From Bacillota bacterium (lineage in GTDB: Bacteria > Bacillota > Thermosediminibacteria > Thermosediminibacterales > Thermosediminibacteraceae), in NCBI GenBank assembly GCA_003242255.1, contig QGUT01000037.1:1-13655 (forward strand): a stretch of DNA of 13,655 nucleotides, in the 5' to 3' direction. The first letter of the stretch is position 1, and every line of letters begins with the position of its first letter. The notes under the pieces are model-generated. The model saw nothing but the letters and a program-made list of their open reading frames with translations, was not told where the DNA came from and made no database searches. The position numbers and the translations under genes are program-made. Shown one piece after another: positions 5,924 to 13,099 of this stretch.

Positions 5924-7561
5924 TTATTTTAGTAGAGATCGGACGGTCCTTTCCACAATCGCCGGCACCACTTCAAAGGAATAGGAGACGTTCACCCTTT
6001 CGGTAAACTTGTGGGCGTCCTTTCCGTAAGGGCCTATGTTGGCCACGGGGACGTTCAATTTTCTTATGTGTTCAACAGGCAGGGAGTAAACCTTGCCCCA
6101 CCCCGGCATGTTTTCTATCAGGGCTTCCATCGCCTTTTCTTCGGGCATGGAAAAATAGCTCAGGTCTGAAATGTAGGGGTAAAACTTTTTGATTTCGAAT
6201 TTATGGGGGAACCGGCCCGCTGCTTCGCCGACGGCCGAGCTTACGGCAGAAATGAGATTCCTTTCCTTTTCGGTCTCGCCTTTCACGTAGATGTGGGGGT
6301 AGTAAGGGGGCGCGAAGAACAGTATCACCGCCGGATTTTTGTTGGACCACTGCTTTGCGACCTCCCTCACCAATTGGAGGCAGTACATCCTCTCGTCCGG
6401 CTCCTCTTTCAGAAGAGCTTCCTCGAAATCCTTCAAATGCTCTTCGATCTTTCCCTTCGTCTCCGCTTTCACTTCATCGTAAAGTTCCTTAAAGGAAAGC
6501 ACCTGGGGTTTCCAGGGAAGTTTTCTGTAAGGAATGCCGGCGGCCCGGCAGTAGCGGGCGTATTCCTCGTCGAGTTTCCTCAATACGTTGGCGAAGGCCT
6601 TCTGCGCTTTGGCCCTGAGTTTTTCCAGGACCTCATCGGGATTGCTGCTGTGGGTGGAGTAATTAAAGCAGAGGTAAGCCTCGTTTACAGTCTGAACCGA
6701 ATATTCGGATTTCAAATCCCGCTGCCCCAGGCTTATGGGGGGAATGGACGCTTCCCCTTCGACCACGTCGCAGAGGTCAAAGGACAGGTCCACCTCTTTT
6801 AGTATTTCCGAAGCCAGAAGGTTTGCGTCCAGACCTTCGAAAGCCTGACCCACGTGGGTCTCCTTGCCGCAGATGTAAAAACAGGGCAGTACCTTCCCCA
6901 CCGTCCCGATGTAGATGTACCTCCTGTCATCGCCGGGAAAGCGGGGGGCCATGTAATCGGTGTCTATGGCTGCCACGTATTCCAAGCCGTGAACTTCCGA
7001 AAGGCGCACCAGTTCTTCCGCCGCCGAGAGCATCCCTTTGGAATTCCCCTCCTCATCGGGCACGGCGAGGAAGAGCAAATTCCCTTCGATTTCATCGATT
7101 TTTTCGGAAAAGTGCTTTATCACCGCCATATTTACGGCCACGCCCGACTTCATGTCGAAAATTCCCCGGCCGAAGACCCAATCGTCGCTCTCGAGGTCTT
7201 TCAACGTATCTTCATCGAGTTCTTTCGTCTTCAAGGCGTCCTTCAACCTTTCCGGGCAGGTCGCGTGCTCCTTTATGTTTCCGTAATCCTCCACTCCCAC
7301 CGTGTCGATGTGGCCTATCAAAATCACGGTTTTTCCGGAATTGCCCTTTCGACCTTTGACGAGGGCCAGGACGTTCTTTCTCCCGAGGGAATCTCCTTTT
7401 AAGTCCGAAAGCCAAATGTGATCGGGATTTTCTTTAAAATACTCAAGGCTTTTGAAAAAATCGTCAATCCACCCGGCAATTTTCACTTCTCCCTCGCTTC
7501 CTACCACGCTTTTAATCCTGGTGAGCTCTACCGCCAGTTTCAATATAAATCCCTTTTCCAA
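5924..7561 (-). CDS. rocB: RocB-like M20 family metallopeptidase
   Basis: M20-family zinc amidohydrolase of the RocB type, associated with arginine utilisation in Bacillus; the exact substrate of RocB is not established. The 545-aa length is close to B. subtilis RocB. Metal and catalytic motifs in order are GHIDTV (His84, Asp86), GRGIFDMKSG (Asp136), PDEEGNS (Glu170 catalytic, Glu171 ligand), AIDTD (Asp200 or Asp202) and a C-terminal DAHKFTE (His517). There is no signal peptide, so it is cytoplasmic. The start is TTG at 7561: seven G residues end 5 nt upstream, and no ATG occurs before Met137. It is divergent from the rocR-like regulator and lies upstream of iadA. Together they suggest breakdown of small peptides or acylated amino acids. 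Gene symbol by similarity. Confidence 0.85.
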   Translation of the reverse strand: MEKGFILKLAVELTRIKSVVGSEGEVKIAGWIDDFFKSLEYFKENPDHIWLSDLKGDSLGRKNVLALVKGRKGNSGKTVILIGHIDTVGVEDYGNIKEHATCPERLKDALKTKELDEDTLKDLESDDWVFGRGIFDMKSGVAVNMAVIKHFSEKIDEIEGNLLFLAVPDEEGNSKGMLSAAEELVRLSEVHGLEYVAAIDTDYMAPRFPGDDRRYIYIGTVGKVLPCFYICGKETHVGQAFEGLDANLLASEILKEVDLSFDLCDVVEGEASIPPISLGQRDLKSEYSVQTVNEAYLCFNYSTHSSNPDEVLEKLRAKAQKAFANVLRKLDEEYARYCRAAGIPYRKLPWKPQVLSFKELYDEVKAETKGKIEEHLKDFEEALLKEEPDERMYCLQLVREVAKQWSNKNPAVILFFAPPYYPHIYVKGETEKERNLISAVSSAVGEAAGRFPHKFEIKKFYPYISDLSYFSMPEEKAMEALIENMPGWGKVYSLPVEHIRKLNVPVANIGPYGKDAHKFTERVNVSYSFEVVPAIVERTVRSLLK

Positions 7562-7673
7562 AGCAACCCCCCCAGTCTCTCATAACACTTTCTACACAGC
7601 TTTTCAAATTCCTCCCTTTGCTTTGGGAAACGGCAGGAATCCGCCGGCCCTTGTAGAAAACAATAACTGGGTG

Positions 7674-9104
7674 ATGGAAATGAAAAGGCAGGAGGAGCCC
7701 CTGAAAAAAATTTTCTCCTACGAGATGGTAAATCAGATCTTCGATGCCCTGGACGAGGGCATCATCATAGTGGACCGGGATTACAGGATACTTTTTTACA
7801 ACAGGACGCTATCCCGCATCGAAGGCCTGGAGTCCCACAACGTCATAGGCAAAAAGCTCCTCGACGTATTTCCATCGCTTACCCCGGAGGAAAGCACGAT
7901 CTACCAGGTAATTCGGAGCGGAAAGCCCATTTTTAACAGGTACCAGACGTACCTGAACTACCGGGGAAAGGAGATAAAGACCGTAAATTCCACCATCCCC
8001 ATAATGGAAAACGGCCATGTGCTGGGAGCCCTGGAGATTTCCCGTGACGTGTCCGAACTATACATGCTTTCCCAGAAAGTGCTGGAACTCCAGCAAAAAC
8101 TTTTGGGGAAAAAATGCCGTCCGGCCCACGCCGGCTGTCGGTACACCTTCGACAGCATAATCGGCAGGAGCCAGAAAATCCGGGAACTGGTAAAGCTCAT
8201 GAAAAAGGTGGCCGGCACGACTTCTTCGGTGCTCATCTACGGCGAGACCGGGACCGGCAAGGAACTTTTCGCCCAGAGCCTCCACTCCGAAAGCCCCCGC
8301 AAAAACCACCCCTTCATCGCCCAAAACTGCGCCGCCCTTCCCGAGACCCTGCTGGAGTCGCTTCTCTTCGGCACCACCAAAGGCAGCTTTACCGGAGCAG
8401 AAGACAAGCCGGGCCTTTTCGAGCAGGCCGACGGCGGGACGCTTCTTCTGGATGAGATAAACTGCATGGGCCTTTCCCTGCAGAGCAAGCTCCTCCGCGT
8501 TCTCCAGGAAGGGGTGGTGAGGCGCATAGGCGCATCTTACGATATCCCGGTGGACGTGAGGATAATTGCCACCACCAACGAAAGGCCCGAGGAACTCCTG
8601 AAAAGCGGCCGGTTGCGAAAGGACCTCTTTTACCGGTTGAGCGTCATATACGTGGAAATTCCCCCTCTGCGGGAGCGGCCGGAGGACATAGAGGATCTGG
8701 TGGGCCATTTTATAGAAAAGTACAACCGGAAATTCAAAAAGGACGTTAAAGGGGTCGACCAGCAGGTCCTGAGCCTTTTTAAGGAATACCCCTGGCCGGG
8801 CAACGTTCGGGAACTGGAGCACGTGATAGAAGGGGTAATGAACTACGTGGACGAAGGCTACATATCTTTTTCGGACCTGAAATACGTGAACTTCGGGAGC
8901 TTCCGAAACTACGTGGAACACAGGTCCGAAAGGCCTTCCGGCGTAAAATCCCGGCTGGATGAATACGAGAAGGATTTGATAATAAACGCGTTGAGGAAGT
9001 CCGGCGGAAACGTCAGCAAAGCGGCCAAATCCCTCGGCATAAAAAGGCAGGCCCTCCAGTACCGCTTGAGGAAGTACGGCATAGACAGGAAACTCTTAAG
9101 CTGA
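7674..9104 (+). CDS. rocR: RocR-like sigma-54-dependent transcriptional activator (PAS, AAA+, Fis HTH)
   Basis: Enhancer-binding protein that opens sigma-54 promoters by ATP hydrolysis. The 476-aa product has a PAS sensor (about residues 15-130), an AAA+ domain (about 160-385) with Walker A GETGTGKE (190-197), sigma-54 contact loop GSFTGA (237-242, the common variant of GAFTGA) and Walker B TLLLDE (256-261), and a Fis-type helix-turn-helix (434-470). The architecture and size match B. subtilis RocR (461 aa), an arginine/ornithine-responsive activator. The neighbouring rocB-like gene supports that. The frame is open back to 7452, but that part is antisense to rocB. I choose ATG 7674; GTG 7671 and ATG 7680 are close alternatives and the ribosome binding site is weak. 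A likely target is the sigma-54 promoter at 10506-10520. Confidence 0.88.
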   Translation: MEMKRQEEPLKKIFSYEMVNQIFDALDEGIIIVDRDYRILFYNRTLSRIEGLESHNVIGKKLLDVFPSLTPEESTIYQVIRSGKPIFNRYQTYLNYRGKEIKTVNSTIPIMENGHVLGALEISRDVSELYMLSQKVLELQQKLLGKKCRPAHAGCRYTFDSIIGRSQKIRELVKLMKKVAGTTSSVLIYGETGTGKELFAQSLHSESPRKNHPFIAQNCAALPETLLESLLFGTTKGSFTGAEDKPGLFEQADGGTLLLDEINCMGLSLQSKLLRVLQEGVVRRIGASYDIPVDVRIIATTNERPEELLKSGRLRKDLFYRLSVIYVEIPPLRERPEDIEDLVGHFIEKYNRKFKKDVKGVDQQVLSLFKEYPWPGNVRELEHVIEGVMNYVDEGYISFSDLKYVNFGSFRNYVEHRSERPSGVKSRLDEYEKDLIINALRKSGGNVSKAAKSLGIKRQALQYRLRKYGIDRKLLS

Positions 9105-9121
9105 CTTTAATGGCACCTGCC

Positions 9122-9155
9122 AAAAAGGGCTGTCTCATGAGACAGCCCTGATTTT
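9122..9155. terminator. Bidirectional terminator between rocR and the GTPase gene
   Basis: A perfect 24-nt palindrome (9126-9149) starting AGGGCTGTCTCA is flanked by a run of A on the left (9122-9126) and GATTTTT on the right (9150-9155). It can therefore terminate both convergent genes, which stop at 9104 and 9155. Confidence 0.9.
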
Positions 9156-10465
9156 TATTCAAACTTCTGCAGCACATCCTCCAGAGTCGGAGTCCCTATT
9201 TCCTGGAGGCGGTACTTGACCCGGACCGACGGTTTGTCGATTTTTACGATCCTCCTCAGGTCGATGGGGGTTCCGACCACCACCGCATCGCATTCGGCCC
9301 TATTGATGGTTTCCTCCAGCTCCCTGATCTGCTGTTCGCCGTAGCCCATGGCCGGCAGGATCGAAGAAAGGTGGGTGTATTTGGCGTAAGTATCCTTTAT
9401 GCTCCCTGCCGCATAGGGCCTGGGGTCGATGATGGCGGATGCCCCGTACTTCTTGGCCGCCACGTACCCGGCCCCGTAGGTCATGCCGCCGTGGGTGAGC
9501 GTCGGCCCGTCCTCCACCACCAGCACTTTTTTGCCCCGAATCTTCGCCGGGTCGTCCACAAATATGGGCGAGGCGGCCTCTATCACCTGGGCCCCGGGGT
9601 TGACCTCCTCTATGCTCTTCCTCACCGCATCTACGGCCTCCGGTGAAGCGGTGTCGATCTTGTTTATCACCACCACATCGGCCATCCGGAGGTTGGCCTC
9701 ACCGGGGTGGTATTTCAGTTCGTGGCCCGGCCGGTGGGGGTCCACCAGGACGATGTGCAGGTCGGTATAATAAAAGGGAAAGTCGTTGTTGCCTCCGTCC
9801 CACACTATCACATCGGCTTCCTTTTCCGCTTCCTTCAGGATCACGCCGTAGTCCACGCCGGCGTAGACCACTATTCCCATGTCTATGTGGGGCTCGTACT
9901 CTTCCCTCTCTTCTATGGTGCACTTATAGCGGTCTAGGTCCTCGTAGGTCGCAAACCTCTGGCATATCTGTTCCGACAAGTCCCCGTAAGGCATGGGGTG
10001 CCTTATGGCCACTACCCTTTTCCCCATCTTCTTTAAAATCTCGCAGACCCGCCTGGTGGTCTGGCTCTTTCCCACGCCGGTCCGGACGGCCCCTATGGAA
10101 ATTACCGGTTTGGAGGATTTTATCATGGTGTTCTTCGGCCCCATGAGCCTGAAATCGGCCCCGGCCTTCAAAACCAGGGAAGCCTTGTGCATGACCTCTT
10201 CGTGGGATACGTCGCTGTAGGCGAAGACCACCTGGTCTGCCCGATGCTCTTTTATCAGCGATTCCAGTTGCTCTTCGGGGTATATGGGTATGCCATCGGG
10301 GTAAAGCTTGCCTGCGAGGACGGCGGGGTATTTCCTCCCCTCAATATTGGGGATCTGGGTTGCCGTAAAGGCTACCACTTCATAGGAGTCGTTATCCCTG
10401 AAATAGGTGTTGAAAACGTGAAAGTCCCTCCCCGCAGCACCCATTATTATAACTTTTTTGCGCAC
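9155..10465 (-). CDS. P-loop GTPase, cyclic 2,3-diphosphoglycerate synthetase-like family (COG2403-type)
   Basis: The 436-aa product has an N-terminal Rossmann-like part (KKVIIMGAAGRDFHVF, residues 3-18), then a P-loop GAVRTGVGKSQ (125-135, Lys133), a WDGGNND segment (222-228), PHRPGHE (243-249) and an NKID guanine-specificity motif (268-271). This order is that of archaeal cyclic 2,3-diphosphoglycerate synthetase and its bacterial homologues. The archaeal enzyme makes the thermoprotectant cDPG; the role of bacterial homologues is, to my knowledge, unsettled. The GTG at 10465 is the start, with GGAGG 7 nt upstream. It has a near-perfect sigma-54 promoter and is convergent with the rocR-like activator, which points to amino-acid or nitrogen catabolism rather than osmolyte synthesis. 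Family call is good, activity uncertain. Confidence 0.8.
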   Translation of the reverse strand: MRKKVIIMGAAGRDFHVFNTYFRDNDSYEVVAFTATQIPNIEGRKYPAVLAGKLYPDGIPIYPEEQLESLIKEHRADQVVFAYSDVSHEEVMHKASLVLKAGADFRLMGPKNTMIKSSKPVISIGAVRTGVGKSQTTRRVCEILKKMGKRVVAIRHPMPYGDLSEQICQRFATYEDLDRYKCTIEEREEYEPHIDMGIVVYAGVDYGVILKEAEKEADVIVWDGGNNDFPFYYTDLHIVLVDPHRPGHELKYHPGEANLRMADVVVINKIDTASPEAVDAVRKSIEEVNPGAQVIEAASPIFVDDPAKIRGKKVLVVEDGPTLTHGGMTYGAGYVAAKKYGASAIIDPRPYAAGSIKDTYAKYTHLSSILPAMGYGEQQIRELEETINRAECDAVVVGTPIDLRRIVKIDKPSVRVKYRLQEIGTPTLEDVLQKFE

Positions 10466-10505
10466 TTCGGACCCTCCTTTTTTCCTTTTCTTTCAAAAAT
10501 CATTC

Positions 10506-10520
10506 GCAAAGATCGTGCCA
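10506..10520 (-). promoter_or_regulatory. Sigma-54 (-24/-12) promoter of the GTPase gene
   Basis: The minus strand reads TGGCACGATCTTTGC: TGGCAC (top 10515-10520), five bases, TTGC (top 10506-10509). This is an exact match to the TGGCAC-N5-TTGC consensus, with GG and GC ten bases apart. It lies 41 nt before the GTG start and about 29 nt before the ribosome binding site, in the right orientation. Confidence 0.9.
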
Positions 10521-10564
10521 AGGCATCCGGCCTTGATGGTCCTTGATCTTATTATTCAATTAAC

Positions 10565-10598
10565 GCAAAAACTTTTTGCTTATGCTCATTTTTTTTGC
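10565..10598. promoter_or_regulatory. Candidate upstream activating sites for the sigma-54 activator
   Basis: GCAAAAACTTTTTGC (10565-10579) is a perfect dyad about a central C. GCTCATTTTTTTTGC (10584-10598) keeps the same GC-N11-GC spacing and one conserved arm, with centres 19 bp apart, about two helical turns. They lie 45-78 bp upstream of the -24 element, the usual place for enhancer sites. I recall that B. subtilis RocR sites are also paired dyads with TTTTGC-like arms, but I have not compared the exact consensus. Confidence 0.6.
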
Positions 10599-10623
10599 AT
10601 TTTATTTGTGATAAAGCTCACTA

Positions 10624-10651
10624 TTGACAATATCTCTTTCGGGTATATAAT
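10624..10651 (+). promoter_or_regulatory. Sigma-A promoter of hydEF
   Basis: TTGACA (10624-10629), a 16-nt spacer and TATAAT (10646-10651): both hexamers are perfect. Transcription should begin near 10658, leaving a leader of about 134 nt before hydE. Confidence 0.88.
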
Positions 10652-10677
10652 GTAAATAAAAACGAAATCTTATGTAA

Positions 10678-10774
10678 GCCTTATTGCGAGGAGTTATCTG
10701 AGCAAAAGGGCGAAGGACAAAAGTGCAGTACATAACAAAGATAAAAACCTTCGGCTTTTGCGGAAGGTTTTTTT
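10678..10774 (+). promoter_or_regulatory. Transcription attenuator or riboswitch-like leader of hydEF
   Basis: Three pairings compete. (a) Terminator: AAAAACCTTC (10743-10752) with GAAGGTTTTT (10763-10772), then T residues to 10774. (b) Antiterminator: GCAAAAG (10702-10708) with CTTTTGC (10755-10761), and CGAAGG (10711-10716) with CCTTCG (10748-10753), 13 bp with a small internal loop; it uses the 5' arm of (a). (c) Anti-antiterminator: CCTT-A-TTGC (10679-10687) with GCAAAAGG (10702-10709), 8 bp with one bulge and a 14-nt loop; it blocks (b). The terminator lies inside the leader of hydE, not after a gene. I recognise no known riboswitch class. The effector could be an RNA-binding protein, a metabolite, or ribosome or polymerase pausing. 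Confidence 0.65.
10743..10774 (+). terminator. Intrinsic terminator hairpin inside the hydE leader
   Basis: A 10-bp stem (10743-10752 with 10763-10772) includes ACCTTC/GAAGGT at its core, and the T run extends to 10774. It stands 17 nt before the hydE ATG, downstream of the only visible hydEF promoter, so it can act only as a conditional terminator for that promoter. Confidence 0.75.
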
Positions 10775-10791
10775 GTTTTAAGGGGGATTTT

Positions 10792-11841
10792 ATGAGAATA
10801 TATCAACTGGTCCAGAACATACGGTCAGGATACCGTCCCAACCTGGATGAAATCGAAGAACTCCTTCGGGCAGAAGGCCCGGAACTTTCTCACATCTTTC
10901 AAGCCGCCGATGAAATCAACAGGCAGTACAACGGAAACCTCGTCCACATAAGGGGTATAATTGAGTTTTCCAATTACTGCAGGGCAAGGTGCGCCTATTG
11001 CGGCTTAAACGCAGAAAACAGGGAACTCAAACGTTACCGGATGGAGCCGGACGAAATAATCGAAGTGGCAAAGGAGGCCGTTGATGCCGGTTACAGGACC
11101 ATCGTGCTCCAGTCGGGGGAAGACCTCTGGTATACCAGGGAAAAGATTTCCTATATAATCAGGAGAATTAAAGCCCTGGGGGATGTGGCGATCACTTTGA
11201 GCGTGGGGGAAAGGGATTTCGAAGACTACAGGAAGTGGCGGGAAGATGGGGCCGACCGATTTTTGTTAAAGCACGAGACCATAAATCCCAAAATTTACAA
11301 AAGCCTGCATCCCCACTCTACCTTGCGGAACCGAATCCTATGCTTAAAAAAGCTAAAGGAGCTGGGCTACCAGACCGGCAGCGGATTTATGATAGGCCTT
11401 CCCGGCCAGACCTTGAGGGACATAGCGAGGGATATCCTGTTTTTAAATAACCTGAAGGTCGACATGGCGGGAATCGGGCCCTTCATCCCCCACCGGGGTA
11501 CGGTCTTAAAAGATGCTCCGGCGGGAAGCAGCGAGATCACCCTCAAAACCGTGGCGGTGAGCCGGTTGATCTTAAAAACCACCCACCTGCCGGCGACCAC
11601 TGCCCTAAGGACTATAGACGGTACAGGCGCCGAAAGGGCTTTCAGGGCCGGGGCCAACGTAATAATGCTGAAGCTGGAGCCTTATAAATACCGGAGGCTA
11701 TACGAAATCTACCCCAAGCCTCTCGGCCCGGAAAAGAGTATAAGGGAAGAGCGGGAAGAAATGGTGAGGTTCTTGCAAAGCATCGGAAAAGAAGTGGCCC
11801 AGGACCGAGGCGATTCATTAAGACTTACCGAAAGGCAGTGA
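10792..11841 (+). CDS. hydE: [FeFe]-hydrogenase maturation radical SAM protein
   Basis: HydE is a radical-SAM enzyme that acts in building the di-iron subcluster (with HydG and HydF) of [FeFe]-hydrogenase. The 349-aa product carries the CX3CX2C motif CRARCAYC at Cys63, Cys67 and Cys70 after a conserved HIRGIIEFSNY stretch. The rest of the TIM barrel is complete (GYRTIVLQSGED, SVGERDFEDY, FLLKHETINP, GSGFMIGLPGQT, GIGPFIPH), ending in the BATS-type C-terminal part. ATG 10792 follows GGGGG at 6 nt. An in-frame GTG at 10723, with AAGGA 5 nt upstream, would add 23 residues encoded across the leader terminator and is unlike HydE N-termini. hydF follows 7 nt later. hydG and the hydrogenase subunits are not in the window. 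Confidence 0.94.
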   Translation: MRIYQLVQNIRSGYRPNLDEIEELLRAEGPELSHIFQAADEINRQYNGNLVHIRGIIEFSNYCRARCAYCGLNAENRELKRYRMEPDEIIEVAKEAVDAGYRTIVLQSGEDLWYTREKISYIIRRIKALGDVAITLSVGERDFEDYRKWREDGADRFLLKHETINPKIYKSLHPHSTLRNRILCLKKLKELGYQTGSGFMIGLPGQTLRDIARDILFLNNLKVDMAGIGPFIPHRGTVLKDAPAGSSEITLKTVAVSRLILKTTHLPATTALRTIDGTGAERAFRAGANVIMLKLEPYKYRRLYEIYPKPLGPEKSIREEREEMVRFLQSIGKEVAQDRGDSLRLTERQ

Positions 11842-11848
11842 TGAAGGC

Positions 11849-13099
11849 ATGAACGAAACACCAAAGGCGAATCGGCTCCACATAGCGGTTTTCGGCAGGA
11901 GAAATGCCGGAAAATCGAGCCTCATAAATGCTATCACCGGCCAGGAAGTGGCCCTGGTTTCCGACCATCCGGGCACCACCACCGACCCGGTCTACAAAGC
12001 TATGGAACTTTTGCCCTTAGGTCCCGTGGTATTTATAGATACTGCGGGGCTGGACGACACCGGCGAACTGGGGGAGCTCAGGGTTAAAAAGACCATTCAG
12101 GTCATGGACAAAACGGACCTGGCCTTGATGGTCTTTTCTCCGGAAAATTCCGATTTCACCCTGGAGAAAGAATGGCACCGGATGCTTCAACAGAGGAAGA
12201 CCCCCATAATCGGCGTGGTAAACAAGATAGATATAAAGGATGCGGACCTCAATGAGTATACAAAATACTTCGATTTTCCGTTCGTAAAGGTCAGCGCCAG
12301 AGAGAGAATCAATATCGGAAAGCTAAAGGAAATGATAACCGAATACGCCCCATCGGATTTCGAACTGCCGGCTTTGATAGGAGATATATTAGAGCCCAAA
12401 TCCCTGGTGGTTCTGGTGGCCCCTCAGGACATCCAGGCACCTAAAAACCGGCTCATCCTGCCGCAGGTGCAGACCATCCGCGATTTGCTCGACCACGACT
12501 GCATGGCCCTCATAGTAAAGGACACGGAGCTGGAGGATCTGCTCAAAAATTTGAACAGGCACCCGGATCTGGTGATAACCGATTCCCAGGTCTTCTACAA
12601 GGTGGTAAGAATTATTCCGGAAGAGGTGCCGCTGACTTCCTTTTCCATAATCATGTCCAGGTACAAGGGGGATCTCGGCACCTTCATAAAAGGTGCGAAG
12701 GCCATCGACAGGCTAAAGCCGGGAGACCGGGTGCTCATCGCCGAGGCGTGCACCCACCATCCTTTGAGGAACGACATAGGAAGGGAAAAATTGCCCGCCC
12801 TCCTGGAATCAAGGGCCGGTGGAAAACTGGTGATAGATGTGAAAGCGGGGTCGGACTTCCCGGAGGACCTCACCCCGTACAGCCTGATAGTTCACTGCGG
12901 CGCCTGCATGTTTAACAGAAAGCAGATGCTCTCTAGGATCATAAGGGCCCAGCAGCAGAACGTTCCCATCACCAATTACGGCATGGTCTTCGCCTATACG
13001 GCGGGGATTTTAAGGCGGGTCACGGCGATGTTCGAAGAAAGGAAGGGCGTCAGGGCCCCAGAGGGAGAAGGGTATGGCGAGCTTGCGCAAGGCCGTTAA
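11849..13099 (+). CDS. hydF: [FeFe]-hydrogenase maturation GTPase
   Basis: HydF is the scaffold on which the di-iron subcluster is assembled before transfer to HydA. The 416-aa product has an N-terminal GTPase domain with P-loop GRRNAGKSS (16-24), switch I Thr43-45, DTAG (64-67), NKID (125-128) and SAR (149-151). A dimerisation region follows, then a C-terminal Fe-S domain with Cys301-x-His303 and HCGAC (His349, Cys350, Cys353), the CxH...HCxxC cluster ligands of the family. All key residues are present and the length is normal. It starts 7 nt after hydE, so the genes are co-transcribed and probably translationally coupled. The remnant of an ABC permease gene overlaps its last 26 bp. Confidence 0.96.
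   Translation: MNETPKANRLHIAVFGRRNAGKSSLINAITGQEVALVSDHPGTTTDPVYKAMELLPLGPVVFIDTAGLDDTGELGELRVKKTIQVMDKTDLALMVFSPENSDFTLEKEWHRMLQQRKTPIIGVVNKIDIKDADLNEYTKYFDFPFVKVSARERINIGKLKEMITEYAPSDFELPALIGDILEPKSLVVLVAPQDIQAPKNRLILPQVQTIRDLLDHDCMALIVKDTELEDLLKNLNRHPDLVITDSQVFYKVVRIIPEEVPLTSFSIIMSRYKGDLGTFIKGAKAIDRLKPGDRVLIAEACTHHPLRNDIGREKLPALLESRAGGKLVIDVKAGSDFPEDLTPYSLIVHCGACMFNRKQMLSRIIRAQQQNVPITNYGMVFAYTAGILRRVTAMFEERKGVRAPEGEGYGELAQGR

Noticed and set aside
7599..7612. GG-N10-GC on the minus strand upstream of rocB as a sigma-54 promoter
   Set aside because: Only the GG and GC pairs match; the flanks (AGGAAT and AAGC) do not fit TGGCAC and TTGC, and no dyad lies upstream. It could still be a weak site.
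7452..7673. N-terminal extension of the RocR-like regulator back to TTG 7452
   Set aside because: It is antisense to the rocB 5' end, has no homology to RocR N-termini, and the PAS domain begins after the ATG at 7674.
9111..9125. TGGCAC at 9111 (and at 12173 and 13134) as further -24 elements
   Set aside because: None has TTGC or even GC at the required spacing.
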